This document shows, one piece after another, positions 53,329 to 62,338 of a stretch of 64,000 nt of DNA. The stretch's first letter is position 1. Each line of letters opens with the position of its first letter. The DNA is from Prosthecobacter fusiformis (GTDB lineage Bacteria > Verrucomicrobiota > Verrucomicrobiia > Verrucomicrobiales > Verrucomicrobiaceae), in the NCBI RefSeq assembly GCF_004364345.1, contig NZ_SOCA01000001.1, forward strand, positions 124,001 to 188,000. The letters run 5' to 3'. The position numbers and the translations under genes were made by a program. The notes under the pieces were generated by a model. That model worked only from the letters and a program-made list of their open reading frames with translations. It searched no databases and had not been told where the DNA came from.

Positions 53329-55755
53329 TTATTTACCGGCGGCTTCCTGGCGGAGTTGCTCGAGGCGGGAAAGCTGCTTGGGGGCGGCGGGCTTGGCCTC
53401 TTCTTTGGGCTTGGCTTCTGCAACGACGGCTGGTTGGGCAACGACTTTGCGAGGGGCATCAATACGGAGGGTGGAGCCGAGAGCGATGCGATGCGTGGTG
53501 GTGCCTCCGGCGACGGGGATTTCCACTCGGACAAAAAGGTTGGCCTGCTTGCCTACAGGTGATTTGTCGTGAGTGGTGACCTTGAAAGCGACTTCCTTGG
53601 TGTCTTTGGTGATTTTGGCGGATTCCACAGGAATGGTTTCCGGCACACCGACGATGGAGGCGACGGCTTCACCTTCAAAGGGAAGAAGCTGCTCAATCTT
53701 GGCAACCATGACGGTTTCCTGGCCCTGCTCGACGGCAGTCAGTGGGATAGCCGGGGCATTGACGTATGCGGGAGCTGTCGTGACCTCGCAGAAGGGTGAG
53801 GCATTGTAAATGCGGCCATTACCAGCATCGGCCTCGCCCATGACGACAAATTTCCAGACACCGGCGGGTGTATTGGCATTGGCATCCAGCACAAAAGTGC
53901 ATTCATTCTGACCTTCAGCGATGGTCTGCTCCCCAAGGGTGCTGATGCCGTTAGGCTTCCAAAGCATGAGAACGCGGATCGGGGCTTTGAAGCCTTCCTT
54001 GCGAGTGGCGACGACTTTCAAATTCAGGATACCCTGGCTGACGAGGGCAACGGAAGGTTTGACGATTTCCAGAGAATATGGGGCTTCCTCCACCACGGCC
54101 ACAGGCAGTTCATCGCGCACTTCGGTATAATAAATGACGTTTCCTTGGCGGACGACGTCAAACTCCTGGCGCATTTTACCGACGACTTTCACATTGGGGT
54201 CCACCGAGGTGAGCTGAAGAGGTACGGTCGTATGGCCGAGAGGAGCATCGGGTGCGGCTTCAAAAAGCAGCGGGATGCCGGGCTGGTCATTGGGGGCGAT
54301 TTCGGTCAGCAACTTCACGCCAGCGGGCAAGTTGGGAGCCACAAACTTAAAATCACCGCTGACATTGTTGCGGGAAAAATTTTCCAACAAGGCCATGCGG
54401 CCACCGCGCGGAACGGCGATGAACTGGCGGGAATGGGAGTCGTTAACGTTGTAATTTGGCGAGGCAAAGGTGTATTCCGGCTGTGAAGATACGAGTTCGA
54501 TGCGATACACGAAGTTAGGTCCGCCACGTTCCAGGTGATCAGTCACACTGATGAAATATTCGCCATCGGCAGGCACTTTGAGCGTCTGCTTGCTATCGAG
54601 ACGACGACGGCCACCACCGTCATCATTGGAGGCGACACGCCCGCCTTTGACGTTATAAATCGCGACGACAGTATCGAGAGGCGAGCCGAGGCTCTGAGCG
54701 AAGGCCTGGAGGACGACCTGCTGATCCTTTTTCAGAGGGATCTTAAAGAAATCAACGTCACCAGGAGTTTCAATCACGCCATTGAGGGCGACAGGCTCAG
54801 CAATGGTCACTGGGGTGGCTGCAGCCTGTTCATTGTTAGGCTCGGCCTCCAGAGTGTTGTCAAAAGGGACAAGGCGGAAAGGGTTTCCTGAGGGGGCGGC
54901 TTCGGCACCTTTGGAGAAAAGATTGAAGTTTGGATCTTCCTGAGCGGGCAATTTCACCTCTTCCTCAAAAGAGCCGTCTTTGTCAATGAAGCGGACTTTC
55001 GTGGTGCTGCCCAGCATGCCACCGGCGGGATAAACGACATCCGGACGGCGGAAGCTGCCGACTTGGAGGCGGTAGTAGTTGTTATTGCCACCGCGATACG
55101 AAGAATCGCGAACCATGATGTAATATTCGCCGTCGTATTCGGCCACGAAGGAGCAGTAACCATCCTGGCGGTGGAGGATGGTATCATCCGAGAAGGCTTT
55201 TTCGAAACGGTCCTTATCCAGGATGGCGATGTAGGGATCAAAGACTGTATAGCCAAGACGCAGGCCATCCACTTCCAGGCTGATGCGCTGCCCCTTCTTT
55301 ACGCTGAGTTTAAAATAGTCCACATCCTCGGTCTTGATCACCCCTTCAATAGTTTGATCCAACCCGATAGCCTGGGCGGACTCAAACTCAGAATTCGGCT
55401 CCACTTCGACGACATTGGGATAAGGGCCGACAAAAAACTGGCGAGCATGCGAGACGCCCGTGCGGGTGCGGACACGAAGCAGGTGATTGCCCGGCTCTAC
55501 CTCGGGAGCGACAGCGATGGTGACTTCGACCTTTTTAGCCTCGACCTTATCCACGCTCTTTTGAGTGAACCCTGGGTTGAAAAAGATCAGGCTTTCGAAG
55601 TCTTCCAGACGGTCGCCCGTGATGGTCAGCTTCGTTTCAGTACCGCGCTGCACGCCATTGGGCTGGGTGGAATTGAACTCCGGGTAGGCAGCGTGCAGGG
55701 TGATCCCTGCGAGAAAGGCCACCGTGAGTTGGGCGAGGATGTGACGAACGTTCAT
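53329..55755 (-). CDS. Exported PPC-domain protein
   Basis: An 808-residue protein with a signal peptide (MNVRHILAQLTVAFLAGITLHA). Two bacterial pre-peptidase C-terminal (PPC) domains are visible: 'EVEPNSEFESAQAIGLDQTIEGVIKTEDVDYFKLSVKKGQ' split over 120-165, and 'AEPNNEQAAATPVTIAEPVALNGVIETPGDVDFFKI' around 330-370. Ig-like beta domains fill the rest, and the C-terminal 40 residues are Lys/Pro/Ala-rich. No protease domain is seen. It follows the DUF1501 gene on the same strand with a hairpin between; such genes form one PVC block with PSD1 and DUF1501. I chose the ATG at 55755 for its signal peptide. Confidence 0.88.
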   Translation of the reverse strand: MNVRHILAQLTVAFLAGITLHAAYPEFNSTQPNGVQRGTETKLTITGDRLEDFESLIFFNPGFTQKSVDKVEAKKVEVTIAVAPEVEPGNHLLRVRTRTGVSHARQFFVGPYPNVVEVEPNSEFESAQAIGLDQTIEGVIKTEDVDYFKLSVKKGQRISLEVDGLRLGYTVFDPYIAILDKDRFEKAFSDDTILHRQDGYCSFVAEYDGEYYIMVRDSSYRGGNNNYYRLQVGSFRRPDVVYPAGGMLGSTTKVRFIDKDGSFEEEVKLPAQEDPNFNLFSKGAEAAPSGNPFRLVPFDNTLEAEPNNEQAAATPVTIAEPVALNGVIETPGDVDFFKIPLKKDQQVVLQAFAQSLGSPLDTVVAIYNVKGGRVASNDDGGGRRRLDSKQTLKVPADGEYFISVTDHLERGGPNFVYRIELVSSQPEYTFASPNYNVNDSHSRQFIAVPRGGRMALLENFSRNNVSGDFKFVAPNLPAGVKLLTEIAPNDQPGIPLLFEAAPDAPLGHTTVPLQLTSVDPNVKVVGKMRQEFDVVRQGNVIYYTEVRDELPVAVVEEAPYSLEIVKPSVALVSQGILNLKVVATRKEGFKAPIRVLMLWKPNGISTLGEQTIAEGQNECTFVLDANANTPAGVWKFVVMGEADAGNGRIYNASPFCEVTTAPAYVNAPAIPLTAVEQGQETVMVAKIEQLLPFEGEAVASIVGVPETIPVESAKITKDTKEVAFKVTTHDKSPVGKQANLFVRVEIPVAGGTTTHRIALGSTLRIDAPRKVVAQPAVVAEAKPKEEAKPAAPKQLSRLEQLRQEAAGK

Positions 55756-55841
55756 TGGCGAAAGGGGGAGAAGCTGGAGATAACTACGTGAAACGTGGCC
55801 TGACTTATTGCAGCCATGAGAGCCTGGGGTCTGGAAAAGTG

Positions 55842-55873
55842 AAAGGCGGCGTGGATGACTCCACACCGCCTTT
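55842..55873 (-). terminator. Hairpin between the DUF1501 and PPC genes
   Basis: AAAGGCGGCGTGG (55842-55854) pairs with CCACACCGCCTTT (55861-55873) around a 6-base loop; the minus-strand side is followed by CACTTTTCC. It may partly terminate or process the transcript. Confidence 0.65.
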
Positions 55874-55901
55874 AAACTTCAGGCTTCGCAGAGGGGAGGC
55901 A

Positions 55902-57236
55902 TCAGGCGATCCACTCATTCATGATGCGACCGCCGTTGACGATATCAACTGGGCGGCCACCGTCGGACATGATGCGTTTTTCACCGTTAATGCCGAGGAG
56001 GCGATACATGGTCTTGGCAAGGTCTTCCGGGCCGACAGCATCGCGGTCTGGCTCACCACCGAGGGAATCAGAGGCACCGTGGATGTAACCTTCTTTGACA
56101 CCACCGCCAGCCATGGCCACCGAGAAGACGCGTGGCCAGTGGTCACGGCCATTGGTGGCATTGATCTTCGGCGTGCGGCCGAATTCGGAGCTGACCATGA
56201 CGAGTGTCTTTTTCAGCATGCCACGGTCCGCAAGGTCCGTGATGAGACGGGCGAAGGCCTGGTCAAAGGCTGGAGCCTGGCCATCAAAGGCACCCTTGAT
56301 GTTGCTGTGATGGTCCCAGCCACCGTAATTGACGGAAACCATGCGCACGCCTGCTTCCACCAGACGGCGGGCAAGGAGGAAACGCTGACCTGCGGTATTG
56401 CGACCGTATTCGTCACGGAGCTTATCGGTTTCCTTGTTGAGGTCGAAAGCCTCGCGAGCCTGACTGCTGCTGATGAGACCGTAAGCGGCCTGATAAAAGC
56501 TATCCATGGCATTGATGGAATCAGCCTTTTCCACGGTGCGGAAATGCTCGTCCACCGTGCCCAGAAGGGAGCGGCGACGGTCAAAGCGCTTGTCATCAAT
56601 GTCCTTCGGCGTGAGGAGGTCACGGACGGTGAAGTTTTTATCCGCAGGATCGCTGCCCAGGGCGAAGGGACCGAAGGCGCTGCTCATGTACCCGGTGCCC
56701 TGGTCTGGAGCGACGACGTTTGGCACGGCCACATAGGGTGGCAGATTGTTACGGGAACCCATTTCATGAGAAATGATGGAACCGAAGCTGGGGAACTTGA
56801 TGGCGGGGCTAGGGCGATAGCCGGTGAACATGTTGTGCGTGCCACGCTCATGAGCGGCCTCACCATGGGTCATGCTGCGGATGACCGTCAGCTTGTCCAT
56901 GATCTTGGCGATGTTCTGGAATTTTTCACCCACGTATTCTCCAGGGATGGAGGTCTTAATGGGGGTGAAGGGGCCACGATAATCCGGGGAGGCGAAGGGC
57001 TTCGGATCCCAGGACTCATGCTGGGCCATGCCGCCGGGAAGGTAGATATGAATGATGGAATCCGCGATGGGAGAGAAGGACTCCACATCGGCGATTTTCT
57101 GCGCGGCCTGAAGGCGAAGCATCTCCGGCAGGGTGAGACCGAGCCCGCCGAGCATCCCGACATAGAGGAAGTCGCGACGGCTGACGCCATTGCGGAGATC
57201 AATGTGATTGCCTTGGCAATTGGGGTGCATTTTCAT
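55902..57236 (-). CDS. DUF1501 protein with twin-arginine leader
   Basis: A 444-residue protein of the DUF1501 family. The leader has the twin-arginine motif SRRDFLYVG followed by a hydrophobic stretch, so it is exported folded. Conserved blocks include IIHIYLPGGMAQHESWDPKP, ERGTHNMFTGYRPSP, YGGWDHHSNIKGAF and SEFGRTPKINATNGRDHWP, a sulfatase/alkaline-phosphatase-like core with metal-type His/Asp residues. DUF1501 genes usually sit beside PSD1 genes in PVC genomes; here the partner genes at 46-53 kb follow the same orientation. Activity is not established. ATG at 57236; an in-frame ATG lies two codons on. Confidence 0.92.
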   Translation of the reverse strand: MKMHPNCQGNHIDLRNGVSRRDFLYVGMLGGLGLTLPEMLRLQAAQKIADVESFSPIADSIIHIYLPGGMAQHESWDPKPFASPDYRGPFTPIKTSIPGEYVGEKFQNIAKIMDKLTVIRSMTHGEAAHERGTHNMFTGYRPSPAIKFPSFGSIISHEMGSRNNLPPYVAVPNVVAPDQGTGYMSSAFGPFALGSDPADKNFTVRDLLTPKDIDDKRFDRRRSLLGTVDEHFRTVEKADSINAMDSFYQAAYGLISSSQAREAFDLNKETDKLRDEYGRNTAGQRFLLARRLVEAGVRMVSVNYGGWDHHSNIKGAFDGQAPAFDQAFARLITDLADRGMLKKTLVMVSSEFGRTPKINATNGRDHWPRVFSVAMAGGGVKEGYIHGASDSLGGEPDRDAVGPEDLAKTMYRLLGINGEKRIMSDGGRPVDIVNGGRIMNEWIA

Positions 57237-57336
57237 AGCGCGGGAGGAGGTATTTTGATCTGAATCAGTAGGAATTACGGCTGCCCGCAAACCTTCTTGC
57301 AAAATCGCACAAAGTTTTTTCCGATCAATTCAGAAG

Positions 57337-57876
57337 CTACTCTCCGCCAGCCTCTTGCATGCTCGCCGTCATCTCGGACTGGCGTTTTTTGACGATCTGC
57401 TCAAAATCCATGGGCCGGGAAAGGAGAGGCGGCAGGTGCTGGCCCTCAATGGCCGGGGGAGCAATGGAGACAGAAACAGGGACGGGTTCAACAGTCGTGG
57501 CGGAATCGGACCCCTCCACGGAACTTGAACTCCAGGCCTCGACCAAGCTCCAGATAGTGACAATCAAGATCAGGCCAGCGACGGCGGCGACACCGAAAAA
57601 AAGCTTGCGGCTGACGCGTGCCAGCTCTGGATCTGCCCGCATGCGGTCAAAGGGCTGGCCGATGAACTGGCGCTGGTCTGGAATGGTGTCCGGCTCTGGT
57701 GTTGGGGGCGGCGTAGCCACCAGGAGAGCCTTGCGCTTGACCCCTGAACTGCGCTCAGCCACCTGGAGCATCAATGCCACGCCACAGGAAGGGCATGCCC
57801 GTGAGCGGGCCACCTCAGTGACCTGAACCTGGACAGCGCTTTCGCAATGAGGGCAAACAATGGAAACCTGAGGCAT
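57337..57876 (-). CDS. Zinc-ribbon membrane protein
   Basis: A 179-residue protein. The N-terminus is a zinc ribbon (C-P-H-C at residues 8-11, C-P-S-C at 28-31). A proline-rich linker, one transmembrane helix (LFFGVAAVAGLILIVTIWSLVEAW, about 92-115) and a short outer domain follow. Zinc-ribbon plus single TM proteins are common beside PVC exported proteins and act as small membrane sensors or anchors; no specific function can be given. It precedes the DUF1501 gene. Confidence 0.75.
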   Translation of the reverse strand: MPQVSIVCPHCESAVQVQVTEVARSRACPSCGVALMLQVAERSSGVKRKALLVATPPPTPEPDTIPDQRQFIGQPFDRMRADPELARVSRKLFFGVAAVAGLILIVTIWSLVEAWSSSSVEGSDSATTVEPVPVSVSIAPPAIEGQHLPPLLSRPMDFEQIVKKRQSEMTASMQEAGGE

Positions 57877-57944
57877 TTGTAAAGGGGGGAGCGGCGATCA
57901 TGACTTATTACGGCTGAAAGCTCAAGTCAGGGATTCCTTTATGT

Positions 57945-60900
57945 TCACCATTTACCTGTAATGCCCAGGGTATAGGTGGTGCCCACCTGAGTCACGGAAA
58001 ATGGCAACCCCCCATCGAAATAACGCTCGCGAGGTTGGTTCAGGAGGTTGGAAACACGTAGGTTAAAGCTCCAGTTGTCCGTGATTTTTTTCGAAAAAGC
58101 AAGGTCCAAGGAGGTAAACGGCCGCTGGTAAATGTCCGGCGTGAGGTTGGATTCAAACCGGCCACCGACCGTGTAGAGAAGCGGGCCAGTCACATTGAGC
58201 AAGATGGAGCTGGTGAGGCCCCAGTCCTTGATCTCATGAGTCAGGTTGGCGTTGAAGGTATAATCTGGCTGCCCCTGGAGAGGCCTGTCCGTCGAGAGAC
58301 CTGCCTGCCTACGGATTTCCTGACTGTTTTGGCTCAGCTCCACTTTGGATAAAACGAAGCCGTAATTGAAGCCCAGAGTGAAGCTTTCAAGGATGTCCAT
58401 GATGCTGCCCAGGTTTTTATAGGCCTCGATCTCGAAACCATAGAGGATGGCGCTTTCCTCGTTTTCTGCGGTGTTAAAGACGCCCAGGTTCACAAACTCA
58501 ATGGGATTGCGGATCTGTTTGGCAAAGAGGGAAACGGCGAACTGGTCCCCTGGAGCCGGATCCCACTCCCAGCGCAGGTCATAGTTCAAGATGGAGGACA
58601 TCTCCAAATCTGGATTCCCGACGAAGAAGTTTCCTGTTTCCGGGTCTCGCGAGAAGACCAGGGCGATTTCCTTGAACGTGGGCCGGGCGACGGTGCGGGT
58701 GATGGAGGAGCGGATGGCCATCTGGTCGGCGATTTTCCAACGGGTGGAAAAGGCAGGCAGGAGGTCTGCACGGTTGATTTCGAAATCATCGGACCTGCCA
58801 CTGGCGAAATTGCTGCCGCCATCGCCAAAGCGCTGCACGGCAATGTTCATCCGGGTGACCTCCAGCCGGGTGCCCAGGCTGGTGTCGAAAGTGTCATTCA
58901 GATTGAATGAAAAAGAGCCATACACCGCAGGGATGGTCTGGGAGGCTTCATAAACTTCCCGGGCCGGGATATCATAGGCACGTGAGAGAAAGAAATTATC
59001 CCGCACCAGGAATCCGCCCAGGCCGTTGGGGTCGCGGGTTTGGTCTACGAGGTCAATTCCGCCGAGGATATCCCCCAGCGTCAGCCCGTCGTTATCGTCG
59101 GGGCTGGGACCGTTCAGAAGGGGCTGCCCAGGGGCCAGATTGAGGTAAGTGCCGATCAACTGGGCATCAGGCAGACCGGTGTACTGGAAGTTATCCGTGC
59201 GGTAATCGCGGGTGCTGTGGTCAAAGCTGCCGCCGAATTTAAACTTGGTGCCGGTGCCGCCATTTTTGGCACCTTCATCCAGAGGGATCTCAAAATTGAG
59301 CGCCACGTTGTAATTGGTATCGTCCAGACGACGCCAGGTACGCTCAAAGTCCGGCGGGGCAGGATCTCCCGAGCCGACGTAAGCATTGACGGCGGGATCC
59401 AGGCTGAAAGCATAGTTGGATTTGCGCAAGTCCGGCTGATTCTGGGAGGACACGCTATAGGCGACCAACCAGTCCATTTTAATATTGTCCATGCCTGGCA
59501 TCACATGCTCACCACTGAGCTGGAGGGTCTGGAGAGTACGCTCTGTATAGAACATGAACTCGCGGAAGATCAGCAAATCCGGCTGACTCAAGGACGGACC
59601 GTAAGAGAAGACGGCATCATCCTGGGCAGAGAAGTTGCCAAAATAAGTGAGGGTGACCTGGTTTTCAGGTGAGAATTCCAGAGAAGCGCTCAGGAGGGCT
59701 CCGGCCAGCAAGTTTTCCGAACCTTTTTCAAAGAAGAACTCCTGGGTCGGCACCGGTACACCTGCGCCGATGTTGGCGAAGCCGCGTATGCCCACCTCAG
59801 TGATGTATTTTTTACCATACGTCACCCCGCCGATGAGACCGAGGGTGCCGCCCATGAAGTCTTCCACGCGTGTACCACCGATGGCACTGAAGCTGAAATC
59901 CATGGGAGCATCCTTGTAGCTGGTGCCCATGGCACGACCGCTCAATGCACGAGCTGCGGCTAGAGCATTGGCGGATAGCTGGGCATTGCGCACGTCAGTG
60001 GCGTCCAAAGGAGGATCATTGTAAGTCAGGTTCCCTGCAGTGCCTGGCAGAGAATTGATGTTCTGCATGATGGAGGGCAGTTCACGTGACTCCCCGGAGC
60101 CAAGAAAGCCAGTTCCGCCACCACGATAGCTGAGAAACTGGCCGCTGCCCGTGGACAGGGTGTTATACCCGGTGGACATGGAGATGGTAAAAAACGGCTC
60201 CTTGGGAATACGCTTGGTGACGATGTTGAGGTAGCCGCCGGTGGCCTCACCAGGCATGGAAGAGACGGCTGTTTTTGAACTGACCACGGTCTCGATGAGG
60301 CCCGTGGGAAAGATGTCGATGTTCACCGCTCTTTTGTCAGGGTCCGAGCTGGGAAGACGGGCTCCATTGAGAACGACTACGTTGTAGCGGTCACTCAGAC
60401 CACGGACGACGACGTAACGACTGTCCACCACGGCCGTGCTGGACAGCCTCTTCAGCGCACTGCCAATGTCACCCGAGGAACCGGCGCTCTTGAGCAGCTC
60501 TGGAGAGATAGCACTGGCGAAGGACTGGAGCGAGGCACCAATGCTCAAGGGCATGACGGAGCTTTCCTCCGCGATGGCCTCCTGCACACTGAACTCGTCC
60601 AGTTCCACCACCTCGGCGATCATATCCACCTCCACTTCGCGGACGGAACCGGCCGTGACAACGATGCCGCTCTGGCTGGTGCGGATGTAACCGTCATTGA
60701 CGAGCGTCATCCGGTAAACGCCCGGAGGCAGGTCATTGGCAAAGAAGCGCCCCTCATTATCGGTGCGCACCGTCTGCCCTCCAGGCTCCAGGGTGATACT
60801 GACGCCAGAAACGCCGACATAAAAGTCGGCGTCCTTGACGGTCCCGCGCAGTCCCCCTCTTTGCCCGTCCTGGGCCAGGAGTGAACATGCCAATACAAGG

Positions 60901-60965
60901 CTGCAAGCGCAGAGCCAGAAGGTCTTTTGCCTGCTATCAATGAGAGTGAAATTCTTTCCGAACAT
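57945..60965 (-). CDS. TonB-dependent receptor with carboxypeptidase-regulatory domain
   Basis: A 1006-residue outer-membrane receptor. A signal peptide (about 1-32) is followed by a carboxypeptidase-regulatory-like domain (LRGTVKDADFYVGVSGVSITL, RTDNEGRFFANDLPPGVYRM). Next come the TonB plug (YVVVRGLSDRYNVVVLNGARL, VSSKTAVSSMPGEATGGYLNIVT) and a 22-strand beta-barrel of normal length ending in GITGKW, a C-terminal aromatic residue as needed by the Bam machine. It imports a bulky substrate by TonB energy. The adjacent surface protein (62339) and the TPR-like gene (60980) probably work with it, perhaps for a polymer; the ligand is unknown. Confidence 0.93.
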   Translation of the reverse strand: MFGKNFTLIDSRQKTFWLCACSLVLACSLLAQDGQRGGLRGTVKDADFYVGVSGVSITLEPGGQTVRTDNEGRFFANDLPPGVYRMTLVNDGYIRTSQSGIVVTAGSVREVEVDMIAEVVELDEFSVQEAIAEESSVMPLSIGASLQSFASAISPELLKSAGSSGDIGSALKRLSSTAVVDSRYVVVRGLSDRYNVVVLNGARLPSSDPDKRAVNIDIFPTGLIETVVSSKTAVSSMPGEATGGYLNIVTKRIPKEPFFTISMSTGYNTLSTGSGQFLSYRGGGTGFLGSGESRELPSIMQNINSLPGTAGNLTYNDPPLDATDVRNAQLSANALAAARALSGRAMGTSYKDAPMDFSFSAIGGTRVEDFMGGTLGLIGGVTYGKKYITEVGIRGFANIGAGVPVPTQEFFFEKGSENLLAGALLSASLEFSPENQVTLTYFGNFSAQDDAVFSYGPSLSQPDLLIFREFMFYTERTLQTLQLSGEHVMPGMDNIKMDWLVAYSVSSQNQPDLRKSNYAFSLDPAVNAYVGSGDPAPPDFERTWRRLDDTNYNVALNFEIPLDEGAKNGGTGTKFKFGGSFDHSTRDYRTDNFQYTGLPDAQLIGTYLNLAPGQPLLNGPSPDDNDGLTLGDILGGIDLVDQTRDPNGLGGFLVRDNFFLSRAYDIPAREVYEASQTIPAVYGSFSFNLNDTFDTSLGTRLEVTRMNIAVQRFGDGGSNFASGRSDDFEINRADLLPAFSTRWKIADQMAIRSSITRTVARPTFKEIALVFSRDPETGNFFVGNPDLEMSSILNYDLRWEWDPAPGDQFAVSLFAKQIRNPIEFVNLGVFNTAENEESAILYGFEIEAYKNLGSIMDILESFTLGFNYGFVLSKVELSQNSQEIRRQAGLSTDRPLQGQPDYTFNANLTHEIKDWGLTSSILLNVTGPLLYTVGGRFESNLTPDIYQRPFTSLDLAFSKKITDNWSFNLRVSNLLNQPRERYFDGGLPFSVTQVGTTYTLGITGKW

Positions 60966-60979
60966 GCACCGGTTTTTTG

Positions 60980-62263
60980 CTACTCTTCGTTACCCTGGGA
61001 CGCTGACATGGAGATGATGATATCCAGCATGCTTTTTGTTAGGGGCATGCCTGTTTTCGCACAGCAGAGGCAGACCTCTGATGCACCCACATAACCCATG
61101 CGCGGGTTAGGATTTTTAGCCGCCTCCGTCACGGCCTCCGTCAATAGGGAGCTGGACTTTTCAGGCTCGCCCAGCATGTGCCATGAGGCTGCATACCAAG
61201 CTAGGCCAAAGGGTAAATACATGGGCTCCAACTTACGCATATTCGTTTCAGCTCCGGCCAATGCAGGCTGGACTGTTTCCGCCTTGCCGCGCAGAGTCCA
61301 AAGTTCCACCAGCTTATAGATCAGGCGCATTTCCTCTTCATGTGGAGCGCCGAAGTTCTTTTCCGCCAGTTCAAACAACTGCTTTGAAACATCTTCATGC
61401 CCGGCTTTGAAAAAGCGGATGGAAGTCTCCATCAGCAGTTCCGCATGCACCACATTGGAAATGGCCAGGACAGCACAGGCTGAATCCACCAGACCAGCCG
61501 CCAGTTTATGCTGCTGAGGATCCGTGGAGGTGAGGCGGTCCAGTGCCTGGTCAAAAAGACGGCGGGACGTGTCCAGCAGTTCTGGAATCGGCTTGGCCAC
61601 TCCGTATTTAACGTACTCCGCCTTAAGTTTTGGAAAATCGAAAACGCCCGTCTGGGCGGATTCCAGTACCAGCAAGCCTGCAGAGGCGCTGAGTTTTGTT
61701 TCTTGGTCCTTGATGGACTGCCACCACCGGGTGGTGATTTGCATATCATGCTTTAACAGAGTGCCGACATAAACCAGGCGGGCCAGGACGATATCCGCCT
61801 GCCAGGTTTTCAGCATGCGGGTCATTCCAGCAGCCGTTTGCAGCCATTTCAGGGATTTGGCAGGCTGGGCTGTGTTCTCTTTCTCCGCGATATCCAGCAG
61901 GAGTAATGGAGCCCGGTAGTCGGTCAATTTAGCCGCCACCTGGCGTGCCGTTTCTAGCCTGCCTTGGAGCAGAGCTTGTTTACCGCATTGATACATCTGA
62001 CGGTTCCAGACATCGGAATCGCCCGTGATACGGCTGGCGAGATGCAGCGCCGCAGACAAAGGATCCTCACCTGAAAGGGAGGATAAGGCTGGTGAATTTG
62101 GCACCAGCCGCACGCTTTTCCTCACATCGCCCGGAAGTCCTTCCAGGGCTTTTTCAATACCCGCATCCTCCATCCCGCCAGCAGCGGCGATGTGAGCAAA
62201 GGATAAAAAGACGGCCAAAAAAGCCGGAGTGATTTTCAGAGACAGAAAAAGGACAGCGTTCAT
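60980..62263 (-). CDS. Exported TPR-like helical protein
   Basis: A 427-residue protein with a signal peptide (MNAVLFLSLKITPAFLAVFLSFAHIAAA) and then helical repeats (ALLQGRLETARQVAAKL, LFELAEKNFGAPHEEEMRL, LWTLRGKAETVQPALAGAE), with a Cys-rich end (SEVCLCCAKTG). It is 14 bases upstream of the TonB receptor on the same strand, so it is in the same operon and may be a periplasmic partner. The ATG at 62263 is preferred over the TTG next to it. Function unknown. Confidence 0.75.
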   Translation of the reverse strand: MNAVLFLSLKITPAFLAVFLSFAHIAAAGGMEDAGIEKALEGLPGDVRKSVRLVPNSPALSSLSGEDPLSAALHLASRITGDSDVWNRQMYQCGKQALLQGRLETARQVAAKLTDYRAPLLLLDIAEKENTAQPAKSLKWLQTAAGMTRMLKTWQADIVLARLVYVGTLLKHDMQITTRWWQSIKDQETKLSASAGLLVLESAQTGVFDFPKLKAEYVKYGVAKPIPELLDTSRRLFDQALDRLTSTDPQQHKLAAGLVDSACAVLAISNVVHAELLMETSIRFFKAGHEDVSKQLFELAEKNFGAPHEEEMRLIYKLVELWTLRGKAETVQPALAGAETNMRKLEPMYLPFGLAWYAASWHMLGEPEKSSSLLTEAVTEAAKNPNPRMGYVGASEVCLCCAKTGMPLTKSMLDIIISMSASQGNEE

Positions 62264-62275
62264 CAAATGAAAAAT

Positions 62276-62308
62276 GGTGGGGGGCGATGCAAGGCACCGT
62301 CCCCCACC
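62276..62308 (-). terminator. Intrinsic terminator of the surface-protein gene
   Basis: GGTGGGGG (62276-62283) pairs with CCCCCACC (62301-62308); the minus-strand side continues into ATTTTTC. It lies 31 bases past the stop codon of the gene at 62339. Confidence 0.8.
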
Positions 62309-62338
62309 AGGAGAGGTTATGACTGAGAAACAGGCAGA

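Noticed and set aside
55755-57263. 502-codon plus-strand frame
   Set aside because: Antisense to the DUF1501 gene.
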